A stretch of 64,000 nt of DNA. Origin: Palaemon carinicauda. Its lineage: Eukaryota; Arthropoda; Malacostraca; Decapoda; Palaemonidae. The first letter of the stretch is position 1, and every line of letters starts with the position of its first letter. Under the pieces are notes generated by a model. The model made no database searches and was not told the origin of the DNA. It saw only the letters and a list, made by a program, of their open reading frames with translations. The DNA is taken from the NCBI RefSeq assembly GCF_036898095.1, contig NC_090759.1, positions 27,692,406-27,756,405 of the forward strand, in the 5' to 3' direction. Shown one piece after another: positions 58,901 to 64,000 of this stretch. Position numbers and translations under genes: made by a program.

Positions 58901-60799
58901 GTGTTAGTAAATAAAACCCTAACTGTGAACATAATTGAGGGACTTTTGTATTATAAAATTTGCAGCAACCAATTAGCTGACTTGAACTAGGATGTATAGT
59001 ATCCAAAAGCAGCTGTGAGAAAAGGGGCTTTCCTTGTACATGTACAGAAATACCTTGTAGACAAAAATCAAGATTCACCCCAGAAGTCAAGTATGTAGAG
59101 TAAATTGCTTTTCTCACTATTTCTTTAGCACAGGAGGCATTTATCAGTAAAGGGACTACTTCCTAATTGAGGGGGTCTAATTTTGAATCTTTTTTTTATT
59201 CCCCTACAATAAAGCAGCATTTTTTTTTCAAAACAAGAAAACCATACATACATAATACATCCAATAGCAAAATCCAAGATTCTGATACGCATTACAAAAG
59301 TGTTAAATATTGAAAAAAAATCACAGGGACTTGTGAGAACAGACCAAGAACTCAATAAAATATCAGGAGTCTTTGTACATCAGCGGCCAATTCCTCCAGC
59401 AAGCATAAAATATGGACACCAACTAAACTAAACTCACCCCCCCCCATCTAACATACATGCCATGCCCTTACCTACTTACCTAACCTAGGGGGTGAGGGGG
59501 TTATGCCCCTGCGACCTCCTTACACTGCTGTATTCCTAGTTAGCCGTCACCATACATACACCCAGAATATCACATCCAAAAACATATTCCTCGGGAGGTA
59601 GAACACTTCCAAACAACAACAAACATCTATATCAATAGTAGAATCGCATTACATAACCACATTCAACTAGGCCAAGGCTAAATTTTTTTAAGGGGATTAT
59701 AAATTTACCTGTGCACTATTTACTATGATTATTTCAATGTACAAGGAGTAAGAGCACTGAAGCCAGTCAATTTACGTACGCACGAGGCCCTACAATGAAG
59801 AAAACAGCATCCTAACTCAGACTAGAGGGGAACATGAAAATTCTAACATTTACAAAAAGAGCATTTCGAAGTAGGTATAGCACACTGTGGCTTACTGTAA
59901 TATTACAGACTTGGAAAACACCTAAAGATTTTCATAATAGGCCTAATACATTGGCATTCTTCTGTACTAAGGTTGAATGTCAAAAAATTCCTGCATCAGA
60001 AACTTCTATATTTCAAAATTATACCCTAAAACCTCACCTAAAAGCATAGAGTATATATAGATAGATCATGATCTAAGACCAACAAGGCTTTGCCTAACCT
60101 AAAGTAAGGCCCTAGTAAGCTCCTGTAGTTTGGATGAAGCCAAACCCATGCCAAGTTAGCGAAACTGCGTCAACTCACAGCTTAAAGATATACGCATAAG
60201 TACCACCTGCAAACATATCTATAACCGCGTTAGTACAAATAAAAACAGCAAAACACACACGCGACGGACCGAAAGACCTCCCTTGGCGAATCGGGTTACC
60301 GTCGCCAAAATACCTTAGTCCACCCTCGAAAAGATTCAAACCTGCCCCCATGACTTCGATATAACTACAACTGGCTTTTCCGTTACAAATGCCATTATTT
60401 TGGGGGTTTCCATGGCCTCCACCATTCACAAGCATCTCAAATATTTGCCAATGTGTACAACGTCCATGAAATTATCTTATAAACATCGTTTTCGCAAAAA
60501 AAATACGCGCAGGTCCACCGTAACGCATTCAAGTGGTTGCAGTGTAAACAAACACTCATATCCACCTCTTTCTTTTTCCAAAACTCCCTAAAATACTCCT
60601 GGTACCTGACCACGATGTGTAAAAGCACATGATGGGCATAGTCACATAAATATCTACAGGGTACATTTCGGTGTCGACAGCGGTGTATATATGACATTGG
60701 TTACATCGCCAACGGATAAAATCTCACCTTTGGTCTATCGTACGGCTTTGACGCCCTATTCTTCTTTTCCTTGAATTTCCGCGGCCCATCCGAGGCCAT
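19885..60799 (-). CDS. NUP153: Nuclear pore complex protein Nup153, complete gene, 11 coding exons
   Basis: Join on the minus strand: 60728-60799, 49515-49746, 43494-43763, 40873-41109, 36450-36598, 35830-35940, 34584-34844, 33706-34037, 30546-33090, 20778-20851, 19885-19960. This gives an open 4,359-nt CDS (1,452 residues); human NUP153 is about 1,475. Every intron is GT-AG and the phases match at all ten junctions. Order: amphipathic segment after residue 25; conserved block with SPFYPGKTMFGG and SARRILECLEQM then DAKRIP (residues ~335-400); three zinc fingers of form W-x-C-x2-C-x3-N-x6-C-x2-C at ~788-807, ~853-872 and ~915-934; FG repeats from ~950 (FKFGVS, FSFGVS, FTFG); basic tail GRVVKKARRRKQ. 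Known role of the family: nuclear basket subunit anchoring the pore to lamina and membrane, binding Ran through the fingers and import receptors through FG repeats. Untranslated ends and alternative splicing cannot be read here. Confidence 0.95.
20068..20365. mobile_element. piggyBac-like MITE copy A, in NUP153 intron 10
   Basis: 298 bp between TTAA at 20064-20067 and 20366-20369. Terminal inverted repeats TCCTTTTACCCCCA / TGGGGGTAAAAGG (first base mutated). A second CCCTTTACCCCC lies 45 bp inside, and the palindromic ACGTACTGGTA motif follows each. No coding sequence. Confidence 0.85.
20722..20750. repeat. Short TA run in intron 10
   Basis: Imperfect TA microsatellite, ~30 bp from the exon 10 donor. 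Confidence 0.8.
20778..20851 (-). CDS. NUP153: NUP153 coding exon 10 (residues 1404-1427)
   Basis: 74 nt, phase 0 to 2, between ATTTTCAG and GTAAGT. Encodes KPGDASTRIFQFGTGGTPVE then TPTFG, containing one more FG repeat (FQFG) and a terminal FG-like TFG. It is identified because it keeps frame with exon 9 (ends FGQ) and exon 11 and has FG content; it lies 9.7 kb from exon 9. Confidence 0.9.
20852..21354. other. NUP153 intron 9, unique portion
   Basis: Nothing recognisable. Confidence 0.4.
21355..21699 (-). mobile_element. LINE-1fam 3' portion, antisense, in intron 9
   Basis: ATT tail, full shared tail and 3' UTR with a duplicated 'tatataaactattaacgtc' unit, then the polyprotein end in reverse ('tttgaagttctactgattca', 'gatcattccacaacttggta') and a break at 21699. 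Confidence 0.85.
21700..23494. other. NUP153 intron 9, unique portion
   Basis: 1.8 kb without recognised repeats or exon-like frames. Confidence 0.4.
23495..23749 (+). mobile_element. LINE-1fam 3' UTR with three tandem units, tail-less
   Basis: Three ~37-bp units (gacatat at 23525, 23563 and 23600) precede 'actgggctatttttccctat'. The copy ends abruptly at 'cttgcttttccaact' without the usual last ~25 bp or AAT tail. Confidence 0.8.
23853..24148. mobile_element. piggyBac-like MITE copy B, reverse orientation, intron 9
   Basis: 296 bp flanked by TTAA at 23849-23852 and 24149-24152. TIRs CCCTTTTACCCCCA / TTGGGGGGTAAAAGGG. The ACGTACCAGTACGTCC palindrome-like blocks sit near the right end, so it is inverted relative to copies A and C. 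Confidence 0.88.
24338..24601 (+). mobile_element. LINE-1fam 3' UTR copy with tandem unit
   Basis: Starts 'catgagtctttttatagttt', the bases around the family's stop codon, then two copies of the 'acatatctgttttgac' unit, shared tail and AAT/AAC tail. Truncated at the stop codon, like 29879-30160. Confidence 0.85.
24602..25483. other. NUP153 intron 9, unique portion
   Basis: Nothing recognised up to the target-site duplication of the next element. Confidence 0.4.
25498..26425 (+). pseudogene. LINE-2fam reverse transcriptase, partial, one in-frame stop
   Basis: Non-LTR retrotransposon polyprotein fragment. Visible in order: RQGCVMSPWLFNLYDDGVV (RT block), TGA at 25583-25585 where a sense codon is expected, then LLFADDTVLVADTEEKL with the FADD catalytic pair intact, FKYLGSVV, MYGSELWGMK, LRWFGHVERMENG, GRPRFGWMDGVKEAL and NEWRAIVTQFR before the stop. 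The N-terminal endonuclease and the first RT blocks are absent through 5' truncation. It resembles RTE/CFDP2-like elements; the clade is not settled. Not expected to be functional. Confidence 0.88.
25498..26688 (+). mobile_element. LINE-2fam copy 1, 5'-truncated, with 14-bp target-site duplication
   Basis: TACAAAGGCAGAGT occurs at 25484-25497 and 26689-26702, flanking the element. It starts inside the reverse-transcriptase domain and runs through the C-terminus, a 3' UTR with hairpin CCCCCCAAAATTGGGGG, and a (TATG)n tail. The insertion is in NUP153 intron 9 in antisense to the gene. Confidence 0.92.
26703..28475. other. NUP153 intron 9, unique portion
   Basis: 1.8 kb without a recognised repeat. 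Minus frames up to 144 codons (27567-28001) lack motifs and cannot be joined to exons 9 or 10 without breaking the protein. Confidence 0.4.
28476..28720 (-). mobile_element. SINE-like element, 3' portion, antisense
   Basis: ATT/AAT tail, 'agctaagctacaaccctatt', shared tail, then the SINE-specific 'gatagaatagtgtgcccca' and 'gtacccttaagcagga'. Breaks off there. Confidence 0.8.
28721..29429. other. NUP153 intron 9, no gene
   Basis: Contains a short direct repeat 'tgtgtctgttgaggctaaaa' near 29275 and 29323. Otherwise nothing. Confidence 0.4.
29430..29815. repeat. GC-richer fragment with a DIRS-terminus-like left edge
   Basis: 'aagtaatttgtatttttcct' at ~29446 resembles the outer end of the DIRS-like elements at 44647 and 50827. 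The next 350 bp are markedly GC-richer than the intron and have no coding sense I can follow. Possibly a truncated DIRS-like terminus. Confidence 0.3.
29879..30160 (+). mobile_element. LINE-1fam 3' UTR copy with long AAT tail
   Basis: Starts 'catgagtctttttgtagttt', two tandem 'gacatrtctgtttt'-type units, shared tail, and a pure (AAT)n of about 50 bp (30110-30160). Lies ~390 bp from the exon 9 donor. Confidence 0.88.
30546..33090 (-). CDS. NUP153: NUP153 coding exon 9 (residues 555-1403): zinc fingers and FG repeats
   Basis: A single 2,545-nt exon encodes 58% of the protein. It holds three RanBP2-type zinc fingers (cores WECSVC..CIAC, WECEMC..CVAC, WECATC..CISC), each followed by ETPK; vertebrate NUP153 has four, so one appears lost or was never gained. 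FG-type repeats follow (FRFG, FKFG, FSFG, FTFG, IFG, AFG). A run of eight Ser uses TCC-free AGT/AGC codons. The linear motif LKEGSILDILKPK recurs as LKSGSVADVLKPK on the far side of the fingers. Acceptor CTCTTGCAG, donor GTAAGA, exit in phase 0. Long ORFs on the opposite strand here are shadows. Confidence 0.97.
33091..33705. other. NUP153 intron 8
   Basis: 615 bp, AT-rich, no repeat seen. Confidence 0.6.
33706..34037 (-). CDS. NUP153: NUP153 coding exon 8 (residues 445-554)
   Basis: Enters in phase 0 after CTATCACAG and leaves in phase 2 (TTC ACA AG) before GTAAGT; exon 9 completes a Ser codon. Contains a seven-Ala run encoded by mixed GCA/GCT/GCC codons and ends with FEFAPKPPEVTAAF, a hydrophobic-Pro segment like those spaced along the family's middle region. 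Confidence 0.9.
34038..34583. other. NUP153 intron 7
   Basis: 546 bp with a short poly-A and poly-C run; nothing else seen. Confidence 0.6.
34584..34844 (-). CDS. NUP153: NUP153 coding exon 7 (residues 358-444), conserved block
   Basis: Phase 0 to 0 between ATTCACAG and GTATTT. Carries SARRILECLEQMSTPISDAK followed by RIPTPVP, the counterpart of vertebrate STARRILQSLEKMSSPLADAKRIP. This is the most recognisable block of NUP153 outside the zinc fingers. The end is rich in Pro, Thr and Tyr. Confidence 0.95.
35165..35455 (-). mobile_element. Old LINE-1fam internal fragment, antisense, in intron 6
   Basis: Minus frame at 35157-35384 keeps pieces such as IQIFPECTARYS, NFVPAVTRLWNDPPNLAAES and LEFQKYK, recognisable against LWNDLPNRVVESVELQKFK elsewhere. 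No 3' UTR or tail. The most diverged copy in the window, so probably the oldest. Confidence 0.7.
35830..35940 (-). CDS. NUP153: NUP153 coding exon 6 (residues 321-357), conserved block
   Basis: 111 nt, phase 0 to 0, between CTTTCAG and GTGAGG. Contains SPFYPGKTMFGGASAYRRRQ. The SPFYPGKT-x-(Y/F)GG motif followed by Arg-rich residues is one of the best conserved parts of animal NUP153, making this a diagnostic exon despite its small size. Confidence 0.93.
35941..36449. other. NUP153 intron 5
   Basis: 509 bp, AT-rich, nothing recognised. Confidence 0.6.
36450..36598 (-). CDS. NUP153: NUP153 coding exon 5 (residues 271-320)
   Basis: Starts with the two bases completing Asp (EP-D-QTSLRAEGS) after TTTCCAG and ends LASKRPRFNISAYGSPLM in phase 0 before GTATGT. 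A second KRPR-type basic cluster follows the one at the end of exon 4. The next exon continues directly into the family-conserved block, which fixes this exon's frame. Confidence 0.88.
36599..37582. other. NUP153 intron 4, unique portion
   Basis: No repeat family seen. Short frames only. Confidence 0.4.
37583..37656. repeat. Tandem duplication, 37-bp unit x2
   Basis: 'gtcaatctctaaaatatgac' occurs in both halves; the units differ at one or two bases (ctcaagtc / ctcgagtc). Confidence 0.9.
37821..37977 (-). mobile_element. LINE/SINE tail fragment, antisense
   Basis: ATT run, 'ggctgagctacagctcttgt', 'gcaggatgctataagcacaa' and a decayed 3' UTR. It directly precedes a second, independent tail at 37980. 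Confidence 0.75.
37980..39255 (-). mobile_element. LINE-1fam long copy, antisense, interrupted by MITE copy C
   Basis: The longest LINE-1fam copy here. The minus strand reads upstream to downstream: IGFEFSAAFDCINHEDLVLK and LKQLGVGG (RT blocks), then the MITE, EFLSNRSQRVV, GVPQGSVLGPLLFILYTHDM, LVAYADDATLYASIPSECRS (YADD catalytic motif), LWGMKLNPNKT, a gap, SAADSHLNLLDKNLWSIKFV, and 3' UTR with an ATT tail near 37982-38000. Frameshifts and deletions make it a pseudogene. RT block order and the YADD box fit the Jockey/CR1-type non-LTR group. Confidence 0.85.
38788..39086. mobile_element. piggyBac-like MITE copy C, nested in a LINE
   Basis: 299 bp flanked by TTAA at 38784-38787 and 39087-39090. 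Perfect 15-bp TIRs CCCTTTTACCCCCA(A) / TGGGGGTAAAAGGG. Subterminal CCCTTTACCCCC plus the perfect 18-bp palindrome GGACGTACCGGTACGTCC at ~38848-38865. The right side has CCCCCTGGGGGTTAAGGGTT. The least diverged of the three copies. Confidence 0.93.
39256..39296 (+). mobile_element. LINE-1fam tail in opposite orientation
   Basis: 'cttttcctactaggtttgta' and 'ccttagctagtaataaca' correspond to the last 40 bp of the family in the sense direction, placed head-to-head against the antisense copy that ends at 39255. Confidence 0.65.
39353..40179 (+). pseudogene. LINE-2fam reverse transcriptase C-terminal part, frameshifted
   Basis: Starts LKLVDENDHEWEVN, then an in-frame TAG just before LFADDTVLVADA, then a two-base deletion relative to copy 1 shifts the frame. 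From 39496 a 227-residue frame continues NVGKSKVMRCTRREGG, FKYLGSVV, MYGSELWGMK, RWFGHVERMENG, GRPWFGWMDGVKKAL and NEWRAIVTQFW to a stop at the same place as copy 1. FADD is intact but the product cannot be made as one chain. Confidence 0.88.
39353..40433 (+). mobile_element. LINE-2fam copy 2, 5'-truncated, with 11-bp target-site duplication
   Basis: GTAAATAAATA occurs at 39342-39352 and 40434-40444. The element starts later than copy 1, in the RT domain, and ends with the same 3' UTR, hairpin CCCCCCAAATTGGGGG and a TATG-type tail with one slip. It is in NUP153 intron 4, antisense to the gene. Confidence 0.92.
40547..40593. repeat. (TA)n microsatellite
   Basis: TA run with one AATAT interruption, 280 bp from exon 4. 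Confidence 0.9.
40873..41109 (-). CDS. NUP153: NUP153 coding exon 4 (residues 192-270)
   Basis: Phase 1 to phase 1. It starts DDGSEFSESSADTG after a TTTTACAG acceptor, continues through an acidic region and a short predicted helix (REILQLDDESLQTLRESL), and ends at a basic KRPRDLEP before GTAGGG. KRPR could serve as a nuclear-import-type basic patch, but that is a guess. Confidence 0.88.
41432..42345 (-). mobile_element. SINE-like element with internal tandem duplication, antisense, in intron 3
   Basis: ATT tail, shared tail, then the SINE middle twice: 'agaggaagagaaataa'-type blocks at ~41668 and ~41889 (period ~221 bp), each followed by 'gtaccctcaagcaagaga', 'ggctatggcactac' and 'ctgcttaccatagcttaag'. 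The 5' end blocks ('cggtagtatctcaacgggtg'-type) follow once. Otherwise near full-length. Confidence 0.82.
42346..43493. other. NUP153 intron 3, unique portion
   Basis: No repeat family recognised. Frames of about 100 codons at 42890-43198 show no motif. Confidence 0.4.
43494..43763 (-). CDS. NUP153: NUP153 coding exon 3 (residues 102-191)
   Basis: Enters with two bases completing a Gly codon and leaves in phase 1 at ACA G before GTTTGT. The protein is low-complexity and Ser/Thr/Pro-rich (for example RPATHMTSSTPTG), as expected for the disordered N-terminal third of NUP153. No domain is recognisable alone; support is reading frame, splice sites (acceptor after AACTTCAG) and position. Confidence 0.85.
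43885..43953. repeat. Poly-A run, about 69 bases
   Basis: Uninterrupted A run in intron 2, 120 bp from the exon 3 acceptor; on the gene strand it is poly-T. Confidence 0.9.
45009..48647 (-). pseudogene. DIRS-A ORF1 (gag-like) remnants and RT stub
   Basis: Broken frames on the minus strand: a Cys-containing start (DPQVLCPACRGH, near 48650), a Ser/Lys-rich stretch (near 48500), a 252-codon frame at 46031-46789 and a last frame at 45009-45311. In a neighbouring frame at ~44975-45030 the start of RT is visible (SPGF, SQLFLVEKLSGGW) and then stops at the deletion edge. ORF1 of DIRS elements is thought to be a capsid-like protein, but these fragments have no domain I can name. Assignment rests on the position before RT and similarity to DIRS-B at 54169-54300. 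Confidence 0.6.
47986..48308. repeat. Tandem duplication, ~159-bp unit x2, within DIRS-A
   Basis: 'tttcaggaaacctctgggtg' starts at 47991 and 48150; 'gacacctgttgtcggtgtgg' and 'gtgaagcgagtctttccca' recur at the same spacing. The copies differ at several positions, so the duplication is not recent or not an assembly artefact. Confidence 0.9.
49004..49514. other. NUP153 intron 2, remainder
   Basis: Nothing recognised between the right end of DIRS-A and the exon 2 donor, except a short poly-C/poly-A run near 49435. Confidence 0.4.
49515..49746 (-). CDS. NUP153: NUP153 coding exon 2 (residues 25-101)
   Basis: Begins GIIRRVTDSVTGLFSSSWLS after a T-rich tract and CAG acceptor. The segment is amphipathic and tryptophan-rich, matching the position of the NUP153 N-terminal membrane-binding helix (vertebrate pattern RVTESVKNIVPGWL). 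An acidic stretch (EEEEE) and a Ser/Gln-rich linker follow. The exon ends in phase 1 (GAA G) before GTAGAG; exon 3 supplies the two missing bases. Confidence 0.92.
49917..50262 (-). mobile_element. LINE-3fam fragment, antisense, in intron 1
   Basis: Collinear with 10150-10600: 'tcagttagattttcccagtc', 'catcttgagcttttaattca', 'tcagccatgtaggcctcctc', 'gtcctgccatttaac' and 'gttttgttctcaaatc'. On the minus strand it gives the end of the same RT polyprotein, decayed. A CATCATCATC-type tail is at the left edge. Confidence 0.7.
50263..50826. other. NUP153 intron 1, no gene
   Basis: Nothing recognised. Confidence 0.4.
51560..52500 (-). pseudogene. DIRS-B tyrosine recombinase region, decayed
   Basis: Frames after RNase H contain typical DIRS recombinase-side segments: SLHSVTDDTLC, IGRTKRRISNNTISAWIRKV (51770-51850) and SGASTFLAFKRNYS (51675-51715). 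In this family the latter follows the H-x-x-R catalytic pair; here the preceding residues read PELMT and the pair is not recognisable. Several stops (for example at ~52255, ~52240, ~51765). A weak call on its own, strong in context. Confidence 0.65.
52748..54158 (-). pseudogene. DIRS-B reverse transcriptase-RNase H, catalytic aspartates lost
   Basis: RT begins SPGFFSRLFLVER (frame 53937-54158) and continues after shifts with KYQFKILCFSLSTAPRIF, LKKSSLLPSQQLVYLGMIVD and LVPNGRLRIRSLQWRLKSNW. The expected RYLDDW box lies at 53702-53716 in another frame and reads RYLNV followed by a stop, so both catalytic Asp and the Trp are gone. RNase H is better kept: LLFTDASKEGWG, LLEMRA, MSDNNTAVVHINKQ and FIPGKRNMLADNLSR supply the D-E-D-D set. 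VDLFAAALN and SPVQDPEA follow, as usual for DIRS. At least three frameshifts. Confidence 0.82.
54169..55020 (-). pseudogene. DIRS-B ORF1 (gag-like), broken
   Basis: Frames 54500-54805 (ATLWFDLWLGSLGNLVRTEY, then LILGIRTIKFLTHQV) and 54169-54495 (KPAPNKAAAKDKTRC and Lys/Ser-rich) belong to one ORF broken by shifts. The helical, hydrophobic middle and basic C-terminal linker precede RT, as ORF1 does in DIRS elements. No database family can be named from sight. Confidence 0.6.
55156..55614. other. NUP153 intron 1, between DIRS-B and DIRS-C
   Basis: No repeat or gene recognised. Confidence 0.4.
55615..57130 (+). mobile_element. DIRS-like element C, 5' end and ORF1 fragment, opposite orientation
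   Basis: The left edge 'aaattcgtaacttttatttt' with 'gtacaaatctaacgctattt' resembles the outer ends of DIRS-A and DIRS-B. Then come a 'ggcgaagctggaagactagc' block and plus-strand coding-like DNA (SSRPFPEAAPRSDFRG; SRDCEHRARVRRRSPRASP; repeated Pro/Ser/Arg) with shifts. It resembles a gag-like ORF1 but has no RT; the 3' part is absent. It faces DIRS-B tail to tail. Confidence 0.45.
57131..58220. other. NUP153 intron 1, no gene
   Basis: AT-rich, nothing recognised. Confidence 0.4.
58221..58278. repeat. Perfect tandem duplication, 29-bp unit x2
   Basis: Units 58221-58249 and 58250-58278 are identical, starting CGTTTATGGTAGGAGTGATA. Confidence 0.95.
58576..58641. repeat. Perfect tandem duplication, 33-bp unit x2
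   Basis: Units 58576-58608 and 58609-58641 are identical, starting ATGGCACTAATTAGGCATTT. Confidence 0.95.
58792..58915. repeat. Degenerate tandem repeat
   Basis: 'cacaagttacgttagtttaa', 'caggcaacgttagtgttagt' and 'ggccacgttagtgttagta' recur at ~50-bp spacing. Confidence 0.6.
58916..60727. other. NUP153 intron 1, proximal portion
   Basis: No repeat family recognised. GC content rises toward exon 1. Frames of 86 codons at 60175-60697 have no motif. Confidence 0.45.
60728..60799 (-). CDS. NUP153: NUP153 coding exon 1 (residues 1-24)
   Basis: Encodes a short basic N-terminus, MASDGPRKFKEKKNRASKPY and four more residues, ending in phase 0 before a GTGAGA donor. An in-frame TAA seven codons upstream (60818-60820) supports this ATG. 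Basic character plus a KPY element resembles the start of vertebrate NUP153. The exon is isolated from the rest by an 11-kb intron, so it rests on frame, donor quality and family resemblance, not on overlap with a longer ORF. Confidence 0.85.
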
Positions 60800-60960
60800 C
60801 TTGAGGAGTACGATGGCTTAAATATCCCACTAAATTCACATAAATTCCGTTTCTCGCTTACAACACACAACTTCTCAACATTCTACACAAAACATGGCGA
60901 CGGGCGCGCTGCCTTCTGATTGGTGGGTTTCTGGTTACCCATAATGCAATGGCCTCCCTG
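60800..60960 (-). promoter_or_regulatory. NUP153: NUP153 proximal promoter / 5' UTR: CCAAT box and Staf/ZNF143-like site
   Basis: Upstream of the ATG lies a locally GC-rich stretch (60895-60915). ATTGG at 60919-60923 is a CCAAT box on the gene strand, 120 bp from the ATG. TTACCCATAATGCA at 60935-60948 fits the first 14 positions of the Staf/ZNF143 consensus as I remember it. ACATGGCGACGG at 60893-60904 resembles the YY1-type ATGGCG promoter element. No TATA box is evident. The transcription start is not determined. Confidence 0.45.
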
Positions 60961-62433
60961 ACAAATGAGGAACGGATGGAACCGTTCTCTTAAGGAAATT
61001 GTTCAGATGTTTCATCGTTAGGAGTAAAATGGCAGTGCATAAACATTTAAGTAGTGCGCCATCATACCATTTTTATAATTCTAGAAATGATCAAATGGTA
61101 AGAACGCGAGAATAATCGACAACGAGATTATTTCCGTCATTGCGACACACTTATCGCATAAATCATAACGCGCTATACGAGAGGCAATACGCATTCACGT
61201 AGTTAACCTCTCATACAAAATTCATAGAACGTCGAAAGCGAGGTGATAGGTTACCTTAGCAACAGATAATTTTGACTTGAATGAAGTGATAAGAAAAATA
61301 GCATTTGTATCGTACTTCAGGCATGCAGTAACACCACGAGTCCACGTGACACCCTCATCGTAACAGCATTTCAGTGTGAATGTATATTTGTCTATTAAAA
61401 TTATAAGATAAATAGTCACTAACAGTCAGTATAAATAATTTGAAACATTTCCTAAGCATATACAAAGCTAAACATTTTGGGAACAAACTCACGCAAACGT
61501 GCACAATATTAGATTATATAATCAACATGAACTTGGATTCACGTAAATTGTTTTAAAAATAAAACATAAAAAATCTTCTAGCAACTTAGCTGTGTAATAT
61601 TTACAATATTGATTTGTACTTGTCATATCCAAGACAAGTAAGCAAACATTATTTACTAATATTTTCATCTAAGAAATAGCACTGACATGTAGACCATGTG
61701 TGAACATAGAGAATCTAAGTCAAATCGAGCTGGAAGCAGCCGCTAATCTTATTAAAAACGACGGAGCATTAACTTGATTAAGTTCAGTCTCCGCTATACG
61801 TCTTCGTGTAAGTGCACGAGCTCGAGTTGAACCTTACATAACACTAGCAAACGAGTTTCTTGCTGTTTTAATTCTTTTTGAATTAGATAGAAGCAACAGT
61901 ATACAGTAGTACACGATAGAACCCGTGTTTGCTGATTGCTAGATGACAGTGACCTTCCTTGCACCGGTACAACTGGTAGTATAGTACCATACCCCCAGGA
62001 GGTCCCTATGATACCACACGTACTGTATGCTCACGTACCCTTAAAATCGCCGTCTACTTCTCTTTAACTAGTTGTCCCTGAGGTGAGATGAGCATCTTGC
62101 AATATCAGATTATCTCACATGGTGCAACTTTAAACTAATATGTTTATTAGAAGTGACGTCAGGTGTATGACGAATGGGAATGAACAGATGTGATCACAAT
62201 TGACAAATGCCTTACGTCAAAATAGGGTTTTCCTTTCTGTTTACACTTGATATATTATACTCTATGCATACGACTTACCTTGCTCACACTTGAAGGAAGG
62301 GGAAACAGAAAGTTTGATACTGATAAGCAAACATAAACAGAAGCACCAAAGTTTAGAGTAATCTCTCGTTATCTCTCTATCTCTACAAAAATTAATGTAC
62401 AATTACGTATTATTTTGCGAGCACACACAAACA

Positions 62434-62436
<3 letters not shown>
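60961..62436. other. Upstream flank of NUP153, no gene seen
   Basis: 1.5 kb without an exon-like frame or known repeat. Confidence 0.45.

Positions 62437-62525
<89 letters not shown>
62437..62525. repeat. (TA)n microsatellite
   Basis: Pure TA run. Confidence 0.95.
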
Positions 62526-62529
<4 letters not shown>

Positions 62530-62615
62530 CATTAAGCAAATTTCCTTAACCGAGCATGGATTAGTGGCTTCAGCTGAAGGAAAACAACACGACATTCACT
62601 ATCTCATTCATCCGT

Positions 62616-63003
<388 letters not shown>

Positions 63004-63381
63004 AACGAGGAAATGCTCTGGGTTCACAGCATGGTCCGAAGCTAGGAGTCCGGACTCCGAAGGCCCATAAATCGGATAACCAAGTCTGTCCCCGAAAGAT
63101 GTTATTGACATCGACTAAGGTTATATAACCACCCGTGAAAGCGGGAAGTTGAAGATCATTTAAAAAGGAAATATTTCTACTTCTGGGAACGTGAAATAAC
63201 AAGATTTAGGATAGGGCATTATTTAAGATGGACAGTCCACAATTTGGCATCTGAACTGTAACAGAGGATTTTGGAATAACATTTCATGAATTTTGAATCA
63301 TGAGGAATTTGAAATGACGTGGAATGCCTTCATATTACATGAGGCGATTTTGAGATTCTATACAGTCATGCGGTAATAAGA

Positions 63382-63383
<2 letters not shown>
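63004..63383. other. No gene seen
   Basis: Unique-looking DNA. Confidence 0.4.

Positions 63384-63463
<80 letters not shown>
63384..63463. repeat. (TA)n microsatellite
   Basis: Pure TA run. Confidence 0.95.
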
Positions 63464-63465
<2 letters not shown>

Positions 63466-63536
63466 AATTCGATTCAGTCTTTGGTAGGCTACCCATTTCT
63501 ACAAAAAAATATTGTACTAAAACTCTTAAAACTTGT

Positions 63537-64000
<464 letters not shown>

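Overview
This window looks like nuclear DNA from a decapod crustacean, probably a shrimp. The basis is long TA, GA and AAT microsatellites, several interspersed repeat families on both strands, and one metazoan gene with very large introns. The species is an inference. There are no operons, ribosome binding sites, phage genes or CRISPR arrays.

The one host gene I can support is a complete NUP153 orthologue (nuclear basket nucleoporin) on the minus strand. I assembled eleven coding exons by hand from 60799 (start codon) down to 19885 (stop). All junctions are GT-AG, all phases agree, and the product is 1,452 residues. It has an amphipathic N-terminal segment, the conserved NUP153 block, three RanBP2-type zinc fingers, a long FG-repeat region and a basic C-terminal tail. 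The 5' flank carries a CCAAT box and a Staf/ZNF143-like site.

Nearly everything else recognisable is mobile DNA. (1) LINE-1fam: a Jockey/CR1-like non-LTR element with an (AAT)n tail, many copies. (2) A SINE-like element of about 650 bp that shares the last ~200 bp of LINE-1fam. (3) LINE-2fam: three 5'-truncated copies with target-site duplications and a conserved 3' hairpin. (4) LINE-3fam: two antisense C-terminal fragments. (5) Three copies of a ~298-bp piggyBac-like MITE flanked by TTAA, one nested cleanly in a LINE. (6) Three DIRS-like elements, two with an internal complementary region; one of these has lost nearly all of its enzymes. (7) A ~900-bp foldback at 6.8-7.7 kb.

Layout: 1-19.9 kb is repeat-rich DNA beyond the 3' end of NUP153, including its untranslated tail. 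From 19.9 to 60.8 kb is NUP153: intron 10 (MITE), intron 9 (9.7 kb; LINEs, MITE, LINE-2fam, SINE), the central exons (30.5-36.6 kb, short introns), intron 4 (4.3 kb; LINE with nested MITE, LINE-2fam), intron 3 (SINE), intron 2 (DIRS-A) and intron 1 (11 kb; LINE-3fam, DIRS-B, DIRS-C). From 60.8 to 64 kb is the promoter and upstream DNA with microsatellites and a SINE tail. Family names such as LINE-1fam and DIRS-A are labels used only in this annotation.
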